Of a DNA stretch of 64,000 bases, positions 18,459-27,586 are shown piece by piece (the first letter of the stretch is position 1; each line of letters opens with the position of its first letter). Origin of the DNA: Hymenobacter sp. DG25A (GTDB lineage Bacteria; Bacteroidota; Bacteroidia; Cytophagales; Hymenobacteraceae); the NCBI RefSeq assembly GCF_001280305.1, contig NZ_CP012623.1:1488001-1552000 (forward strand), given 5' to 3'. A program made the position numbers and the translations under genes. The notes under the pieces were generated by a model. That model was given only the letters and a program-made list of their open reading frames with translations, did no database searches and was not told the origin of the DNA.

Positions 18459-20042
18459 TTAGTAAAGCCGGTGCCGCAGCAGCCAGCCAGCGGCATCAAA
18501 ATCCCGGGCAGTGGGCTGGTAGCTGGATACCTCCACGCTTTTAGGGGCTATAAATACATTGCCGTCGCCGCTGTCGTACAGCGTAATGCGGGTTTTGTCC
18601 AGCTGGGTAGCTGCAGCAACTTGTAGCTTGTCCTGGCCGGCGCCATCATAAAAACCGATAGGCTTATCGAAATCCAGGTTGCCGCGCACTTCCAAAACAT
18701 CATTACCTCCTAAGCCAAAAAGCCTGAGGGAGCGGGTTTCATTGGCCCGGATGGTGCGCCGTCCTATTAAGCTATCCACGGAAATCGTATTGGCCGGGAG
18801 CCGCCGATAGACGCTCAGGCGTATTTGGTCAGCGCCGGCCGGTTCCAGCACAAAACGCTCCGGCTCATCGGTGCCCGGCACTTCTACCTCCTGGGCCAGC
18901 AGCTCATAAAATTTAGTAGCCACGGCGGGCAGCTGGTCGCGGCGGTGGCGAAGCTTTCGCTGGAACTCCTCCTGCGATAAAGCTAGGATTTCCGGCGGCC
19001 ACTGGGCAATGGCGCGGTCAATTACCTCATTGGTGAGGTGCTGCCGCAGGGAATCGGCTACTTCCTGCACGTCCTGCCGGCTCAGGTACACCAGCAGCGA
19101 CTTATCCATGGGCAGGGCCGCTTTATTCAGGCCCTCTACGTCGGAGAGGCGAATGTCCTCGTGAAAGCTCTGGTAATTGCTTTTCACCCAGGCCACAATG
19201 TGCGTCATTAGCCCGTCATCAAACTTAAAAAAGGCATGGTCCCGGTCGCGCGGAATGGCTTCGTAGCGCACTCCCCCGTCTGGGGTAGGAAAGCTGGCCC
19301 AGCGCCACTGGTCTTCGCGCCGGCTCCAATCGCCTAAATACATATCAAACAGGCGGGCGCGCAGGTACTGGCGGGCAGCCACGCGGTGGTTGGCATGGTA
19401 TAGTAACTGGGTAAATACTTTGCGGGAGCTTTCCACCCGGGCAGAGCGGCCAAAGCTGGCTACCGTGCTCTGGTTGCCTTCCGGGCGCTCCTCCAGCAGA
19501 TAAAGGGCATTGGCGTATTCCTTCCGGAATGAGCCCAGCGCCGGATCATCGCCTACATAAACCAGCCGGGGGTTAGTGTGAAATACGCCGGCCGCCTGGG
19601 CCAGCGTGGGCACAATGTAAGCGCCGTAGGGGTGAATTACGCTGGTCTGATCTTTCATCAGGCGCCCTATCGGGCCCTTCTGCAGCCGCTCAGGTAAGGC
19701 TTTGGTGGCATCCTTATCCACGGAGCGCAGCACAAACTCCCGGCCCTGCGCGTCTACCAGCCGCAGGTTTTTGGTCTGGAAGCTGCCGCCGGCCTGCAAA
19801 GGCGTTAGCCCGCCGGGCATTACGGTGCGCAGGCTGATAACCGGCACCCGCACCGGCTGCGCCCATACCTTACGGTAGTGCCGGCCCCAGAAAAACTGAT
19901 GCAGGGCGCTACGCGCATATTGCGGTCCAGCGGCCACCATTACAACTGAATCACCCGGCATCACAGAAGACACCTCAGCCCTGGCAGACGGGGAAGTGCA
20001 GGCCGCCAGGGGCAGCCCCAGAAACAAAAGGCTATGAAACAA
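18459..20042 (-). CDS. Lipoprotein, atypical-kinase-like domain (paralog 1)
   Basis: Predicted lipoprotein of 527 residues (lipobox LPLAAC) of unknown function and diverged paralog of the next gene. Shared blocks are GGSFQTKNLRL / VLRSVDKDATKALP, MKDQTSVIHPYGAYIVP, RARLFDMYLGDWSRREDQWRW (about 231-247), PRDRDHAFFKFDDG (about 264-278), PGTDEPERFVLE and FGLGGNDVLEVRGN. The order Lys, then DxxRxE, then a second Asp motif resembles FAM20/CotH/HipA-type atypical kinases; this copy has WSRR where the paralog has WDRH. The TTG start fits: a signal peptide follows directly, and TACATTTG lies about 30 nt upstream, inside the longer frame, which has 38 extra codons. Confidence 0.7.
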   Translation of the reverse strand: MFHSLLFLGLPLAACTSPSARAEVSSVMPGDSVVMVAAGPQYARSALHQFFWGRHYRKVWAQPVRVPVISLRTVMPGGLTPLQAGGSFQTKNLRLVDAQGREFVLRSVDKDATKALPERLQKGPIGRLMKDQTSVIHPYGAYIVPTLAQAAGVFHTNPRLVYVGDDPALGSFRKEYANALYLLEERPEGNQSTVASFGRSARVESSRKVFTQLLYHANHRVAARQYLRARLFDMYLGDWSRREDQWRWASFPTPDGGVRYEAIPRDRDHAFFKFDDGLMTHIVAWVKSNYQSFHEDIRLSDVEGLNKAALPMDKSLLVYLSRQDVQEVADSLRQHLTNEVIDRAIAQWPPEILALSQEEFQRKLRHRRDQLPAVATKFYELLAQEVEVPGTDEPERFVLEPAGADQIRLSVYRRLPANTISVDSLIGRRTIRANETRSLRLFGLGGNDVLEVRGNLDFDKPIGFYDGAGQDKLQVAAATQLDKTRITLYDSGDGNVFIAPKSVEVSSYQPTARDFDAAGWLLRHRLY

Positions 20043-20071
20043 CGGCCGAAGCCCTGAATTGGCAGCAAACA

Positions 20072-20079
20072 CAAATGTA
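20072..20079 (-). promoter_or_regulatory. -7 promoter element of kinase-like lipoprotein gene
   Basis: TACATTTG on the minus strand, exact TAnnTTTG match, about 30 nt before the proposed TTG start. It argues against the longer upstream reading of the gene. Confidence 0.5.
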
Positions 20080-20219
20080 GATTTGAAGCGAGAAAAGCAG
20101 CAGATGAAATGGCCGCTGAGTGTATACCGTAACACGGGCACGGCGGTTGTGCCCACTGCTGAGGTTTACTTTTCGGCGAAAGTTGCGTTAGAGGATACCA
20201 ACTGCGTTTTTCGCCTTCT

Positions 20220-21821
20220 ATGCCATTTACCTACCGCGTTTCTCTGTTTTCTTTTTTGGTGTTGATGGGCTGCGCACGCCAGCCCTATTTTCAGCCGGAT
20301 GCGCGGGTACCCAATGCCGCCAGCCTGCGCCCGCTTGGGCCGGATAGTGCCTGGGTTACGGCCGGCCGCCACTACCAGCGGGGGGCGCTGCACAATGCCC
20401 TGCTGGGCAAGCACTACCGCCCCGTGTGGGCCATGCCCGTAGCTATGCCCGTGCTGGGCCTGCGCACGGCCGTGCCGGGCACCACCCTGAAGCCAGGCAA
20501 GATGGGCGGCGGATTTCAAACATCCAGCCTCACGCTGGATGCCGCCAATGGCCGCAGCTATGTGCTGCGCACTTTAGATAAAGACCCTTTTAAAACCTTA
20601 CCCAAGGTGATGCGGAAAACTTTTCTGCTTACCCTGGTGCGCGACCAGACCTCGGCCGGCAACCCGTATGCGGCCTTTGTAGTACCGCCGCTGGCCCAGG
20701 CGGCCGGGCTGCTGCATACCACCCCCCTGCCTTTTTACATAGCCGCCTCCGATACCACCCTGGGGCCCTTTTCCAAGCGGTTTCAGGGCAAAGTTACCTT
20801 GCTGGAAGAAAGGCAGGATGGCAAGGAAAACCTCGACCCATCATTCGGGAAGGCCACTGATTTGGTAGACTCCGAGGATATGCTGGAAAAGCGTTACGAC
20901 GACCCCACACATCAGATAGATGAAGTACAGTTTGCCCGGGCCCGCCTTTTTGATATCTGGCTGGGCGACTGGGACAGGCACGAAGGCCAGTGGCAATGGG
21001 CTGTTTATGAAGAGAAGGGCCGCACCCGTTATCAGCCCGTACCTAAAGACCGGGACCAGGTTTTTTACCGCTTTGATGATGGTCTGCTGCCCTACCTGGC
21101 CAGCCGGCGCTGGGCAATACGCAAGTTCCGCACGTTTAAGCCGCGGTATGAAGACATTGAGGGACTGGTGAAAAATGCCCGGTTTATTGATGCCCGCGCC
21201 CTGCATGCTGTAACGCGGAGCCAGTTTCAGCAGCAGGCCGCCTACCTGCAGCAGCACCTCACCGATGCCGTGATAACTACCGCACTTCACCGCTTTCCTC
21301 CGCCGGTGTATGCACTGGAAGGCCAGCACACGCAGCAGGCCCTGCAGGCCCGGCGGGCGGCCTTACCCCAGGCCGCCAATACCTTTTACAAGCTGCTGGC
21401 CAAACACGTCACCATTCCCGGCACCGACAAGCCAGAGCGGTTTCTGGTGGAGCGCCTCAGCGACACTACCACCCGCGTGAGCATGTACCGCATCACCGAT
21501 AAAGAGGATAAGTACCGCGCCGACAGCCTGTGCTACCAGCGCACCTTCCGCACCGATGAAACCCAACGCCTGACCCTGCATGGTCTGGGTGGCCAGGACG
21601 TTTTTGAGCTCAGCGGAGAGGTGAACCGCGGCATCCGGATAGACATCTATGGCGGCCCTAAGCCTGATGTAGTTATTGATAAATCGAGGGTGCGGGGCTG
21701 GGGCAAGAAGACTTTCTACTACGACACCAAGCGGGATAATGAGTTGACCAAAGGCCCCAGCACCCGTGATAAGACCACCAAAGGCGTTAAGATGCACGCC
21801 TATGATCGGGAAGGCTCTTAA
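20220..21821 (+). CDS. Lipoprotein, atypical-kinase-like domain (paralog 2)
   Basis: Lipoprotein of 533 residues (MPFTYRVSLFSFLVLMGC, lipobox VLMGC) transcribed away from its paralog. Blocks: GGGFQTSSLTLD and YVLRTLDKDPFKTLP (candidate N-lobe Lys near 119), LVRDQTSAGNPYAAF (about 141), LFDIWLGDWDRHEGQWQW (about 243-258), PKDRDQVFYRFDDG (about 275-289), IPGTDKPERFLVE, HGLGGQDVFELSG (about 453-466). DWDRH plus a downstream Asp-rich strand parallels the catalytic loop and metal site of secreted atypical kinases. From memory, the same region occurs inside large Bacteroidota metallophosphoesterase/outer-membrane proteins; here it stands alone. Activity is unproven. Confidence 0.7.
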   Translation: MPFTYRVSLFSFLVLMGCARQPYFQPDARVPNAASLRPLGPDSAWVTAGRHYQRGALHNALLGKHYRPVWAMPVAMPVLGLRTAVPGTTLKPGKMGGGFQTSSLTLDAANGRSYVLRTLDKDPFKTLPKVMRKTFLLTLVRDQTSAGNPYAAFVVPPLAQAAGLLHTTPLPFYIAASDTTLGPFSKRFQGKVTLLEERQDGKENLDPSFGKATDLVDSEDMLEKRYDDPTHQIDEVQFARARLFDIWLGDWDRHEGQWQWAVYEEKGRTRYQPVPKDRDQVFYRFDDGLLPYLASRRWAIRKFRTFKPRYEDIEGLVKNARFIDARALHAVTRSQFQQQAAYLQQHLTDAVITTALHRFPPPVYALEGQHTQQALQARRAALPQAANTFYKLLAKHVTIPGTDKPERFLVERLSDTTTRVSMYRITDKEDKYRADSLCYQRTFRTDETQRLTLHGLGGQDVFELSGEVNRGIRIDIYGGPKPDVVIDKSRVRGWGKKTFYYDTKRDNELTKGPSTRDKTTKGVKMHAYDREGS

Positions 21822-21845
21822 CTAGTTTTGCTTTTTGTAACGAGG

Positions 21846-22982
21846 TTATTTGCCGCCGGCAGCGGCTGGGCCCAGTTCCTGCAGCATGTGCAGCACCATG
21901 TGCTCGGTGGGCGTGAGCAGGTCACTTTCGGCGGGGTCGGCGTCGTGGCGGCGCAGGTAGTCCAGGAGCTTATCGGAGTTAAACAGGTCTACCACCTGAG
22001 GGTGGATATAGTATTTGGAGCACACTGTGGGGGTATTCCCCAGGTTCTGGGCCACTTCCTTCACGGCATGCTTCAGGGTTCTGGGCTTGGGAAACTCCGG
22101 ATGCTCGTTCAGCACGGCCTCCAGGCATTCCACCATTTTTACGGTGCCGCCCCAGGTGCGGAAGTCTTTGGCCGAGAGGCTCAGGCCGGTAACCTCCCGC
22201 AGGTAGCCGTTCACGTCCCCTGATTCTACTTCCACGCGGTTGCCTTCGCTGTCGTAGTACTGAAAAAGGTGCTGGCCGGGAATTTCCTTGCACTTCTGCA
22301 CCAGGCGGGCCAGCTTCCGGTCCTGAATCAGGACATCGTGCGCCACACCTTTCTTGCCCACAAACTTAAACCGCACCTCAGCCCCGGCCACCTGCACGTG
22401 CCGGTCGCGGAGGGTGGTGAGGCCGTAGCTTTTGTTTTTGCGGGCGTATTCCCGGCTGCCGATGCGGATGAAAGACTGGTCCATGAGGGAAAGCACCAGG
22501 GCAATAACCTTGCGCTTATCTAGCTGCGGGCGAGCCAGGTCCTTGTGTAGCTGTTGGCGCAGGTCGGCCAGCTTCTCGCCAAATGCCTGCAGCCGGCTGA
22601 ACTTGGTGAAGCTGCGCGCGTGGTCCCAGGCCGGATGGTAGATATACTGCTTGCGGCCTTTGGCATCGCGCCCGGTTACCTGCAGGTGGGCCGTGGCGGT
22701 GGGTGCTATCCAAATATCCGTCCAGGCCGGGGGAATCACGAAGCCGTTGATGCGGGCCAGCGTTTTCTCCTCCGTTATTTTCTGGCCCCTGGCATCGTGG
22801 TAAGTAAAATTGCCCGCCCGGGTAGTGCGGCGCGTGAGGCCGGGGTGAGTATCGTTGTAATAGCGCAGCCCGGCCAGTTCTGCCTGCCGGGCCGGGTTTT
22901 TATAAAGTACATGGGCTTCTTCCTCGGCCAGGAGGTACTTCTTTTTGATTTTCAGCCGGGGTTGGGCATCAGTTGTAGGCAT
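21846..22982 (-). CDS. DNA topoisomerase IB
   Basis: Eukaryotic/poxvirus-type topoisomerase that relaxes supercoils via a 3'-phosphotyrosine. In the 378 residues the catalytic set is visible: SYGLTTLRDRHV (Arg), FKFVGKKG (Lys), DFRTWGGTV (Arg/Trp) and the nucleophile in CSKYYIHP at about residue 322. The N-terminal domain (RLKIKKKYLLAEEEAHVLYK ... GKITEEKTLARINGFVIPPAW) is the bacterial TopIB form. Monocistronic; it ends 24 nt from the convergent kinase-like lipoprotein gene. Confidence 0.92.
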   Translation of the reverse strand: MPTTDAQPRLKIKKKYLLAEEEAHVLYKNPARQAELAGLRYYNDTHPGLTRRTTRAGNFTYHDARGQKITEEKTLARINGFVIPPAWTDIWIAPTATAHLQVTGRDAKGRKQYIYHPAWDHARSFTKFSRLQAFGEKLADLRQQLHKDLARPQLDKRKVIALVLSLMDQSFIRIGSREYARKNKSYGLTTLRDRHVQVAGAEVRFKFVGKKGVAHDVLIQDRKLARLVQKCKEIPGQHLFQYYDSEGNRVEVESGDVNGYLREVTGLSLSAKDFRTWGGTVKMVECLEAVLNEHPEFPKPRTLKHAVKEVAQNLGNTPTVCSKYYIHPQVVDLFNSDKLLDYLRRHDADPAESDLLTPTEHMVLHMLQELGPAAAGGK

Positions 22983-23344
22983 GAGCTAAGGATAAAACCG
23001 GGCAGGAAGAAATAGATAGCGCGGTTCCTGCTGTACGCAAACAGCCCTGAAAAGTAACGGAGGCTGGTTTTACAGAGGCCAGCCCCTGGCTCATTGCGGT
23101 AATGCCGGCAGTCAGCGTATTCCCTTTTTTAAGCTGACGATGAGCCTGAATTCAGCCCTTCCTATGCCAGCCGCATAAAAATTACCAGCCGGAGAATCAG
23201 CCTACTGCGCCGCCACAGGCGTCGAAAACCGGTTTTTGGCAACATGGCGCCACAGCCGGCCGTATCGTAGGCCGTTGTTTCTGGCACCGTTTTTTCATCA
23301 GCGCCTCCGAACTGTCCCTATCATTCTCCTTTTCCTATTGCATC
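22983..23344. other. Intergenic region, divergent promoters expected
   Basis: 362 nt between topoisomerase IB (-) and an M48 lipoprotein gene (+). It holds a GGCTGG/CCAGCC hairpin near 23070-23092. I found no exact TAnnTTTG element and no credible small gene. Confidence 0.4.
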
Positions 23345-24157
23345 ATGCGTCGATTATTGCGTACCCCTTATTTGTTGCTGGCTCTGGTATTTTCCATGGG
23401 GGCATCGTCCTGCACGAAGGATGCCAACGGCGACCGGCTGTTTTTCTCCGTGGAAGATGACAAGACCCTGGGTGAGAAAGTAGCTCATCAAACCGACTCC
23501 ACGTATGCAGCCAAAGGCCAGCTACTGGCCCGCACCGACACAAAAAATCAGCGCGCCTACCAGCTGCTGGACGGCGTAGTTAACCGCGTGCTGAACTCCG
23601 GTGAGCTGACCTACCGCAACGAGTTTCCCTGGGATGTCAAAATCATCAAAGACGACAATATCCAGAATGCTTTTGCTACGCCCGGCGGCCACATTTACGT
23701 GTACACTGGCCTGATTAAGTTCCTGGATAATGAAAGCCAGCTGGCCGGCGTGCTGGGCCACGAAATTGCCCACGCCGACCGCCGCCACACCTCCAAATCC
23801 CTGCAGCAACAATACGGCATTTCGGTGCTGCTGAGCCTGGTGCTGGGCGAAAACCCTAACCAGCTGGCCGAAATAGCCGCCGGTCTGGGTCAGCTGAAGT
23901 TCAGCCGCGACTATGAGCGGGAAGCCGACGACTACTCCGTGGTGTACCTGAACAAGACCATTTATGCCTGCGACGGCGCCGCCGGCTTCTTCATTAAGGC
24001 GCAAGCCGAAGGTTCCGCTAGCCAGCCGGAATTCCTGAGCACCCACCCCGACCCCGGCAGCCGTATTGAGGCTATTGAGGCCAAAGCCACCCAGCTGAAC
24101 TGCAAGGGCCGCACCGTAGACAACAATAACTTTGAGGAGCTGAAGCGCATCCTGTAA
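23345..24157 (+). CDS. M48 family metalloprotease lipoprotein
   Basis: Zinc protease of 270 residues anchored by a lipid: signal ending MGASSC (lipobox). The active site is LGHEIAHADRRH (HExxH near residue 139), with the downstream Glu ligand in DYEREADDYSV. The strand GHIYVYTGLIKFL before the site is typical of BepA/LoiP-like M48 proteases, which act in the periplasm on outer-membrane proteins. A second M48 gene lies at 29803. Own terminator downstream. Confidence 0.9.
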   Translation: MRRLLRTPYLLLALVFSMGASSCTKDANGDRLFFSVEDDKTLGEKVAHQTDSTYAAKGQLLARTDTKNQRAYQLLDGVVNRVLNSGELTYRNEFPWDVKIIKDDNIQNAFATPGGHIYVYTGLIKFLDNESQLAGVLGHEIAHADRRHTSKSLQQQYGISVLLSLVLGENPNQLAEIAAGLGQLKFSRDYEREADDYSVVYLNKTIYACDGAAGFFIKAQAEGSASQPEFLSTHPDPGSRIEAIEAKATQLNCKGRTVDNNNFEELKRIL

Positions 24158-24188
24158 GGCGGCCTGCCCCCCTCATTTGCCTAACTCT

Positions 24189-24233
24189 AAAGGACTGGCG
24201 GACTGCATAGCGCGGTTCGCCAGTCCTTTTTTT
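24189..24233 (+). terminator. Terminator after M48 lipoprotein gene
   Basis: AAAGGACTGGCG / CGCCAGTCCTTT stem and T-tract. Confidence 0.87.
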
Positions 24234-24293
24234 GCAACCCCGGCTTTGCTGCTTTCCGTATCGGGTTTATCGTAACCCCTGAATATTCTTCGA

Positions 24294-25496
24294 ATGGCCT
24301 CCTTTCTGAACCGTATTGGCAACCTGGCCGAGCATATTGACGACGTGGCGCTGGCCGCGCGCATCCGCCTGGGCCTGTTGGACCCTTTGCAACTGGTGCC
24401 CTACCGCAGCTATGGCACGCCGGAGCGCCTGTATGTGAAAGGCAGAATGCTGGCCGATAAATCCTTGGCGGAACCCACCGATACAGACTCCCGGTGGCGC
24501 AACCTGGTGAATATGTACCAGCGCTTCGAAAGCACCGAAATACCGGGCGCCCAGCTGAGCATTGAGCCCGGCGACGGCACCTCCCACACCATTGTAACGG
24601 ATGAGGAAGGGTATTTCACCCTGAATCTGGCGCCTAAAAGCCTGCGCGAGCCGGAAAACTATCTATGGTACCCGGTGGATATCCGCCTGGTGGCCCCGCC
24701 CGCCAGCATTCCGGCGCCGGTGGCTGGCCTCAGCGCCACGGCCCGGGTGCTCATTCCCCCACCCGATGCCGAATATGGCATTATCAGCGACCTGGACGAT
24801 ACCGTTATACAGACGTCCGCTACCGATTTGCTGCGTATGGCGCGCATCGTGCTGCTGCGCAATGCCCGTTCGCGCATGCCGTTTGAGGGCGTGGCCGAGT
24901 TCTACCGGGCGCTGCAGCTGGGCCGTAACGGCAAGCGCAACAACCCCTTCTTCTACGTAAGCAGCAGCCCCTGGAATTTATACGACCTGCTGGACGACTT
25001 TCTGGAGCTCAACGAAATTCCGGCCGGTCCTATTCTGCTGCGCGATATGGTCCTGGCGGGCAAGCAGCCCGGCGTGGCTTCCTCGCATCACAGCCACAAG
25101 CTACATGAGATTGACAACCTGCTGCTGACCTATCCTACCCTGCCCTTTGTGCTGGTAGGCGACAGCGGGCAGGAAGACGCCAATATTTACCGCGAGGTGG
25201 TACGCCGGCACCCGGGCCGCATCCTGGCCATTTACATCCGGGATGTAGAGCGCCCCGACCGCGCCGCTATTGTAGAGAAAGTATCCGAAGAGTTGCGGGG
25301 CGACAAGGTGGAAATGCTCCTGGTGAAGGACACCGTGCAGGCCGCCAAGCATGCCGCCAGCGCCGGCCTCATCTTCACCGAAACCATTGCGGCCGTGCAG
25401 GAAGAAAAGGAGAAGGATCAGGCCACCTCCGAGGACCCCACCGAGGCGCAGAACCAGGGCGGCACCAAACCAGCGCCTACTGTGGAGAAGGACTAG
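24294..25496 (+). CDS. App1-like phosphatase (DUF2183)
   Basis: Protein of 400 residues with the DUF2183 domain, named for yeast App1 phosphatidate phosphatase. HAD-like motif I is IISDLDDTVIQT (DxDxT, about 165-175); motif II is FYVSSSPWNLYDLLDDF; motif III/IV lies in LVGDSGQEDANIYREVV. The N-terminal 150 residues include a beta-sandwich-like segment (GAQLSIEPGDG ... DEEGYFTLNL). The last 35 residues are charged and probably disordered. The substrate in bacteria is not established. The stop overlaps that of the convergent gene in the sequence CTAG. Confidence 0.85.
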   Translation: MASFLNRIGNLAEHIDDVALAARIRLGLLDPLQLVPYRSYGTPERLYVKGRMLADKSLAEPTDTDSRWRNLVNMYQRFESTEIPGAQLSIEPGDGTSHTIVTDEEGYFTLNLAPKSLREPENYLWYPVDIRLVAPPASIPAPVAGLSATARVLIPPPDAEYGIISDLDDTVIQTSATDLLRMARIVLLRNARSRMPFEGVAEFYRALQLGRNGKRNNPFFYVSSSPWNLYDLLDDFLELNEIPAGPILLRDMVLAGKQPGVASSHHSHKLHEIDNLLLTYPTLPFVLVGDSGQEDANIYREVVRRHPGRILAIYIRDVERPDRAAIVEKVSEELRGDKVEMLLVKDTVQAAKHAASAGLIFTETIAAVQEEKEKDQATSEDPTEAQNQGGTKPAPTVEKD

Positions 25497-25930
25497 CTGG
25501 AGTGGTCGGCCACAATAACCCAGTGGCCATTCAGGCGGCGCATCACCAGCAGGAAATGGCCTTCCAAGTCGCCGAGGTTGGGGCGGGCCAGGTGCCACTT
25601 GCCAATTACGTGGGCGGCCGTGCTGCTCAGGGGCTGAATGTGCAGGTTGGAAAACGTGAGCTGGCCCATAGCCGCGGCATCGGGGTAGCTGCGGCGGTAG
25701 TTATCCAGCGTAGGCTGCCAGCCGTAGGTGAGGCCTTTTTGGCCAATGAACACCAGGGAATCAGACTGCCAGTAGCCTTGCATAAAGCCGGCTACGTCGC
25801 CCCGGTTCCAGGCGGCGGTTTGGGTGCTGAGCACTTTCTCAATATCCTGTCGCATGGCCGCTGGGCGGCTGGCTACGCAGGCTGAAAAGAAACAGAGCAG
25901 CAAGGCAAAAAGCAGTACACGATTCTTCAT
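25493..25930 (-). CDS. DUF4440/SnoaL-like lipoprotein
   Basis: Predicted lipoprotein of 145 residues (LLFALLLCFFSAC, lipobox FSAC) with a nuclear-transport-factor-2-like domain: IEKVLSTQTAAWNRGDVAGF and MQGYWQSDSLVFIG are the usual DUF4440 opening, and GHFLLVMRRLNGHWVIVADHSS the usual end. The fold binds small hydrophobic ligands or acts as an isomerase; no function can be assigned. Confidence 0.8.
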   Translation of the reverse strand: MKNRVLLFALLLCFFSACVASRPAAMRQDIEKVLSTQTAAWNRGDVAGFMQGYWQSDSLVFIGQKGLTYGWQPTLDNYRRSYPDAAAMGQLTFSNLHIQPLSSTAAHVIGKWHLARPNLGDLEGHFLLVMRRLNGHWVIVADHSS

Positions 25931-26025
25931 GAGGCCGGACTTGGGGGTTATATCATCGATATCGAAAACTACTACTCTTTTGACTTCCCACGGGGCCGAA
26001 GCCTCGCTCCTAAAGCCAACGGCGG

Positions 26026-26763
26026 TTACTCTTCCAGCACCTGCTGCACAAACCGCGTCCCGCCTAGGCGGCGCATATTGCGCATCACGCGGTATTGCTT
26101 GGCCCGGGCCGCCGGACCGGGGTTGCTGGCCCGAAAGCGCAACGGGTTGGGCAGAATACCGGCCAGCAGTGCCGCCTCGGCTTTGCTCAGCTGGGAAGCT
26201 GATTTATGGAAGTAGCGCTGCGCGGCGGCTTCTACCCCGAAGGTACAGTCGCCCATTTCCGCCACGTTCAGATACATTTCCAGAATGCGGCGCTTGCTCC
26301 ATAGCACCTCAATCAGCACGGTAAAATAGGCTTCGGCGCCTTTGCGCAGGTAGCTCCGGCCATTCCACAGAAATACATTCTTGGCTACCTGCTGGGTGAT
26401 GGTGCTGCCGCCCACCAGGCGCTTGCCGTCGCCCATATTGCGCTTGGCAGCCTGGGTAATGGCATCCATATCAAACCCATGGTGCTGCAGGAAACGCTGA
26501 TCCTCGGCCGCCACCAGCGCCAACGGCACCTGCGGCGACACTTCCTCCATTGATACAAAGGAGTAGCGGATTTCCCGGTCGTCTACCAGACCCTGGTAGT
26601 TGCCGGCGGGGCGGTGGGCCCGGCGCTCCAGCATCAGCCAGGTGGCCGGGGGCGCCACCCAGCGGTACAGCAATACCCACACCACCGTGGTCAACAGTAT
26701 GGATGCTCCTACCTGCAGGCCGATACGCAGGGCCTGCCGCCATTTATTTGAAAACTCAGTCAA
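26026..26763 (-). CDS. mtgA: Monofunctional peptidoglycan glycosyltransferase
   Basis: Polymerises lipid II into glycan strands. The protein has 245 residues, one N-terminal membrane anchor (LQVGASILLTTVVWVLLYRW) and the GT51 motifs AAEDQRFLQHHGFD (catalytic Glu), GGSTITQQVAKNVFL, KRRILEMYLNVAEMG and AALLAGILPNP. The reading frame stays open for 240 codons upstream, but that part is antisense to the Lon-N gene and not GT51-like. The TTG at 26761-26763 opening MTEFSNKWRQAL is the best start, since no ATG or GTG fits between the divergent gene and the anchor. Confidence 0.9.
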   Translation of the reverse strand: MTEFSNKWRQALRIGLQVGASILLTTVVWVLLYRWVAPPATWLMLERRAHRPAGNYQGLVDDREIRYSFVSMEEVSPQVPLALVAAEDQRFLQHHGFDMDAITQAAKRNMGDGKRLVGGSTITQQVAKNVFLWNGRSYLRKGAEAYFTVLIEVLWSKRRILEMYLNVAEMGDCTFGVEAAAQRYFHKSASQLSKAEAALLAGILPNPLRFRASNPGPAARAKQYRVMRNMRRLGGTRFVQQVLEE

Positions 26764-26880
26764 GGTCCGTCGGTTTACTATTCTCCGGCACGCAAAGTAC
26801 CCTTGGGGCGAAATTAGCGCATTTACCGGAGCCGCTGCAGGTTTACGTACTTTTCGCTTCTTCTTCACCGCTGCCTTCCT

Positions 26881-27516
26881 ATGCCTCGCCTGCTTCCCCT
26901 TTTTCCGCTGAATCTGGTTGTTTTTCCGGGCGAAAAGCTCAACCTCCACATTTTCGAGCCCCGCTACCGGGAGCTGGTACACGACTGCCTGCAGGAAAAC
27001 CTCACCTTCGGCATTACTCCGTACCTGGATAGCCGGGTGCAGGAGCTGGGCACGGAGATGCGGCTGCTGGACGTGGAGAAAGTATATCCGAATGGCGAAA
27101 TGGATATCCGCACCGAGGCGCTGGGGCTTTTCCGTGTGCGGGATTTCTACCGCCAGGCCCCGGGCAAGCTCTACGCCGCCGGTAAAGTGGAAGACCTGGT
27201 AGATGACCCCGCCCCCGACGAATTCCTGAAAACACGCATTACGGTTTACATTAAGCAGCTGTACCAGGCGCTGGGCCTCCACCGCTTGTTTATGGATTTG
27301 CCGGCCGGGTATCGCACCTATGATGTTGGCCACCATGTGGGCTTTAGCACGGAGCAGGAATACCAGCTGCTGAGCTCTACCAGTGAGCATGAGCGGCAGG
27401 AGATACTGCTGGAACACCTGGAGCAGATTGTGCCCGTGGTACTGGAAACCGAGCGTTTGAAGGAGCGTGTCAAGCTGAACGGGCATTTCAAGAACCTTAC
27501 GGCGCCTAATTTCTAG
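26881..27516 (+). CDS. LON N-terminal (substrate-binding) domain protein
   Basis: Stand-alone Lon-N/PUA-like protein of 211 residues without ATPase or protease domains. LPLFPLNLVVFPGEKLNLHI followed by FEPRYRELVHDCL is the family signature; GLFRVRDFY and the helical C-terminus (LLSSTSEHERQEILLEHLEQI) complete it. The role of such proteins is not settled; substrate recognition by analogy with Lon is inference. Divergent from mtgA. Confidence 0.88.
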   Translation: MPRLLPLFPLNLVVFPGEKLNLHIFEPRYRELVHDCLQENLTFGITPYLDSRVQELGTEMRLLDVEKVYPNGEMDIRTEALGLFRVRDFYRQAPGKLYAAGKVEDLVDDPAPDEFLKTRITVYIKQLYQALGLHRLFMDLPAGYRTYDVGHHVGFSTEQEYQLLSSTSEHERQEILLEHLEQIVPVVLETERLKERVKLNGHFKNLTAPNF

Positions 27517-27586
27517 CCGGATATCTCCCGGACCAGCCGCGCACCGGGCCGGCTGCGTATAGCCTTTGTACTTATTCCTTATTGCT

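Noticed and set aside
26764..27486. 240-codon upstream extension of mtgA
   Set aside because: This part is antisense to the Lon-N domain gene and has no GT51 features. A TTG start at 26763 gives a normal-length MtgA.
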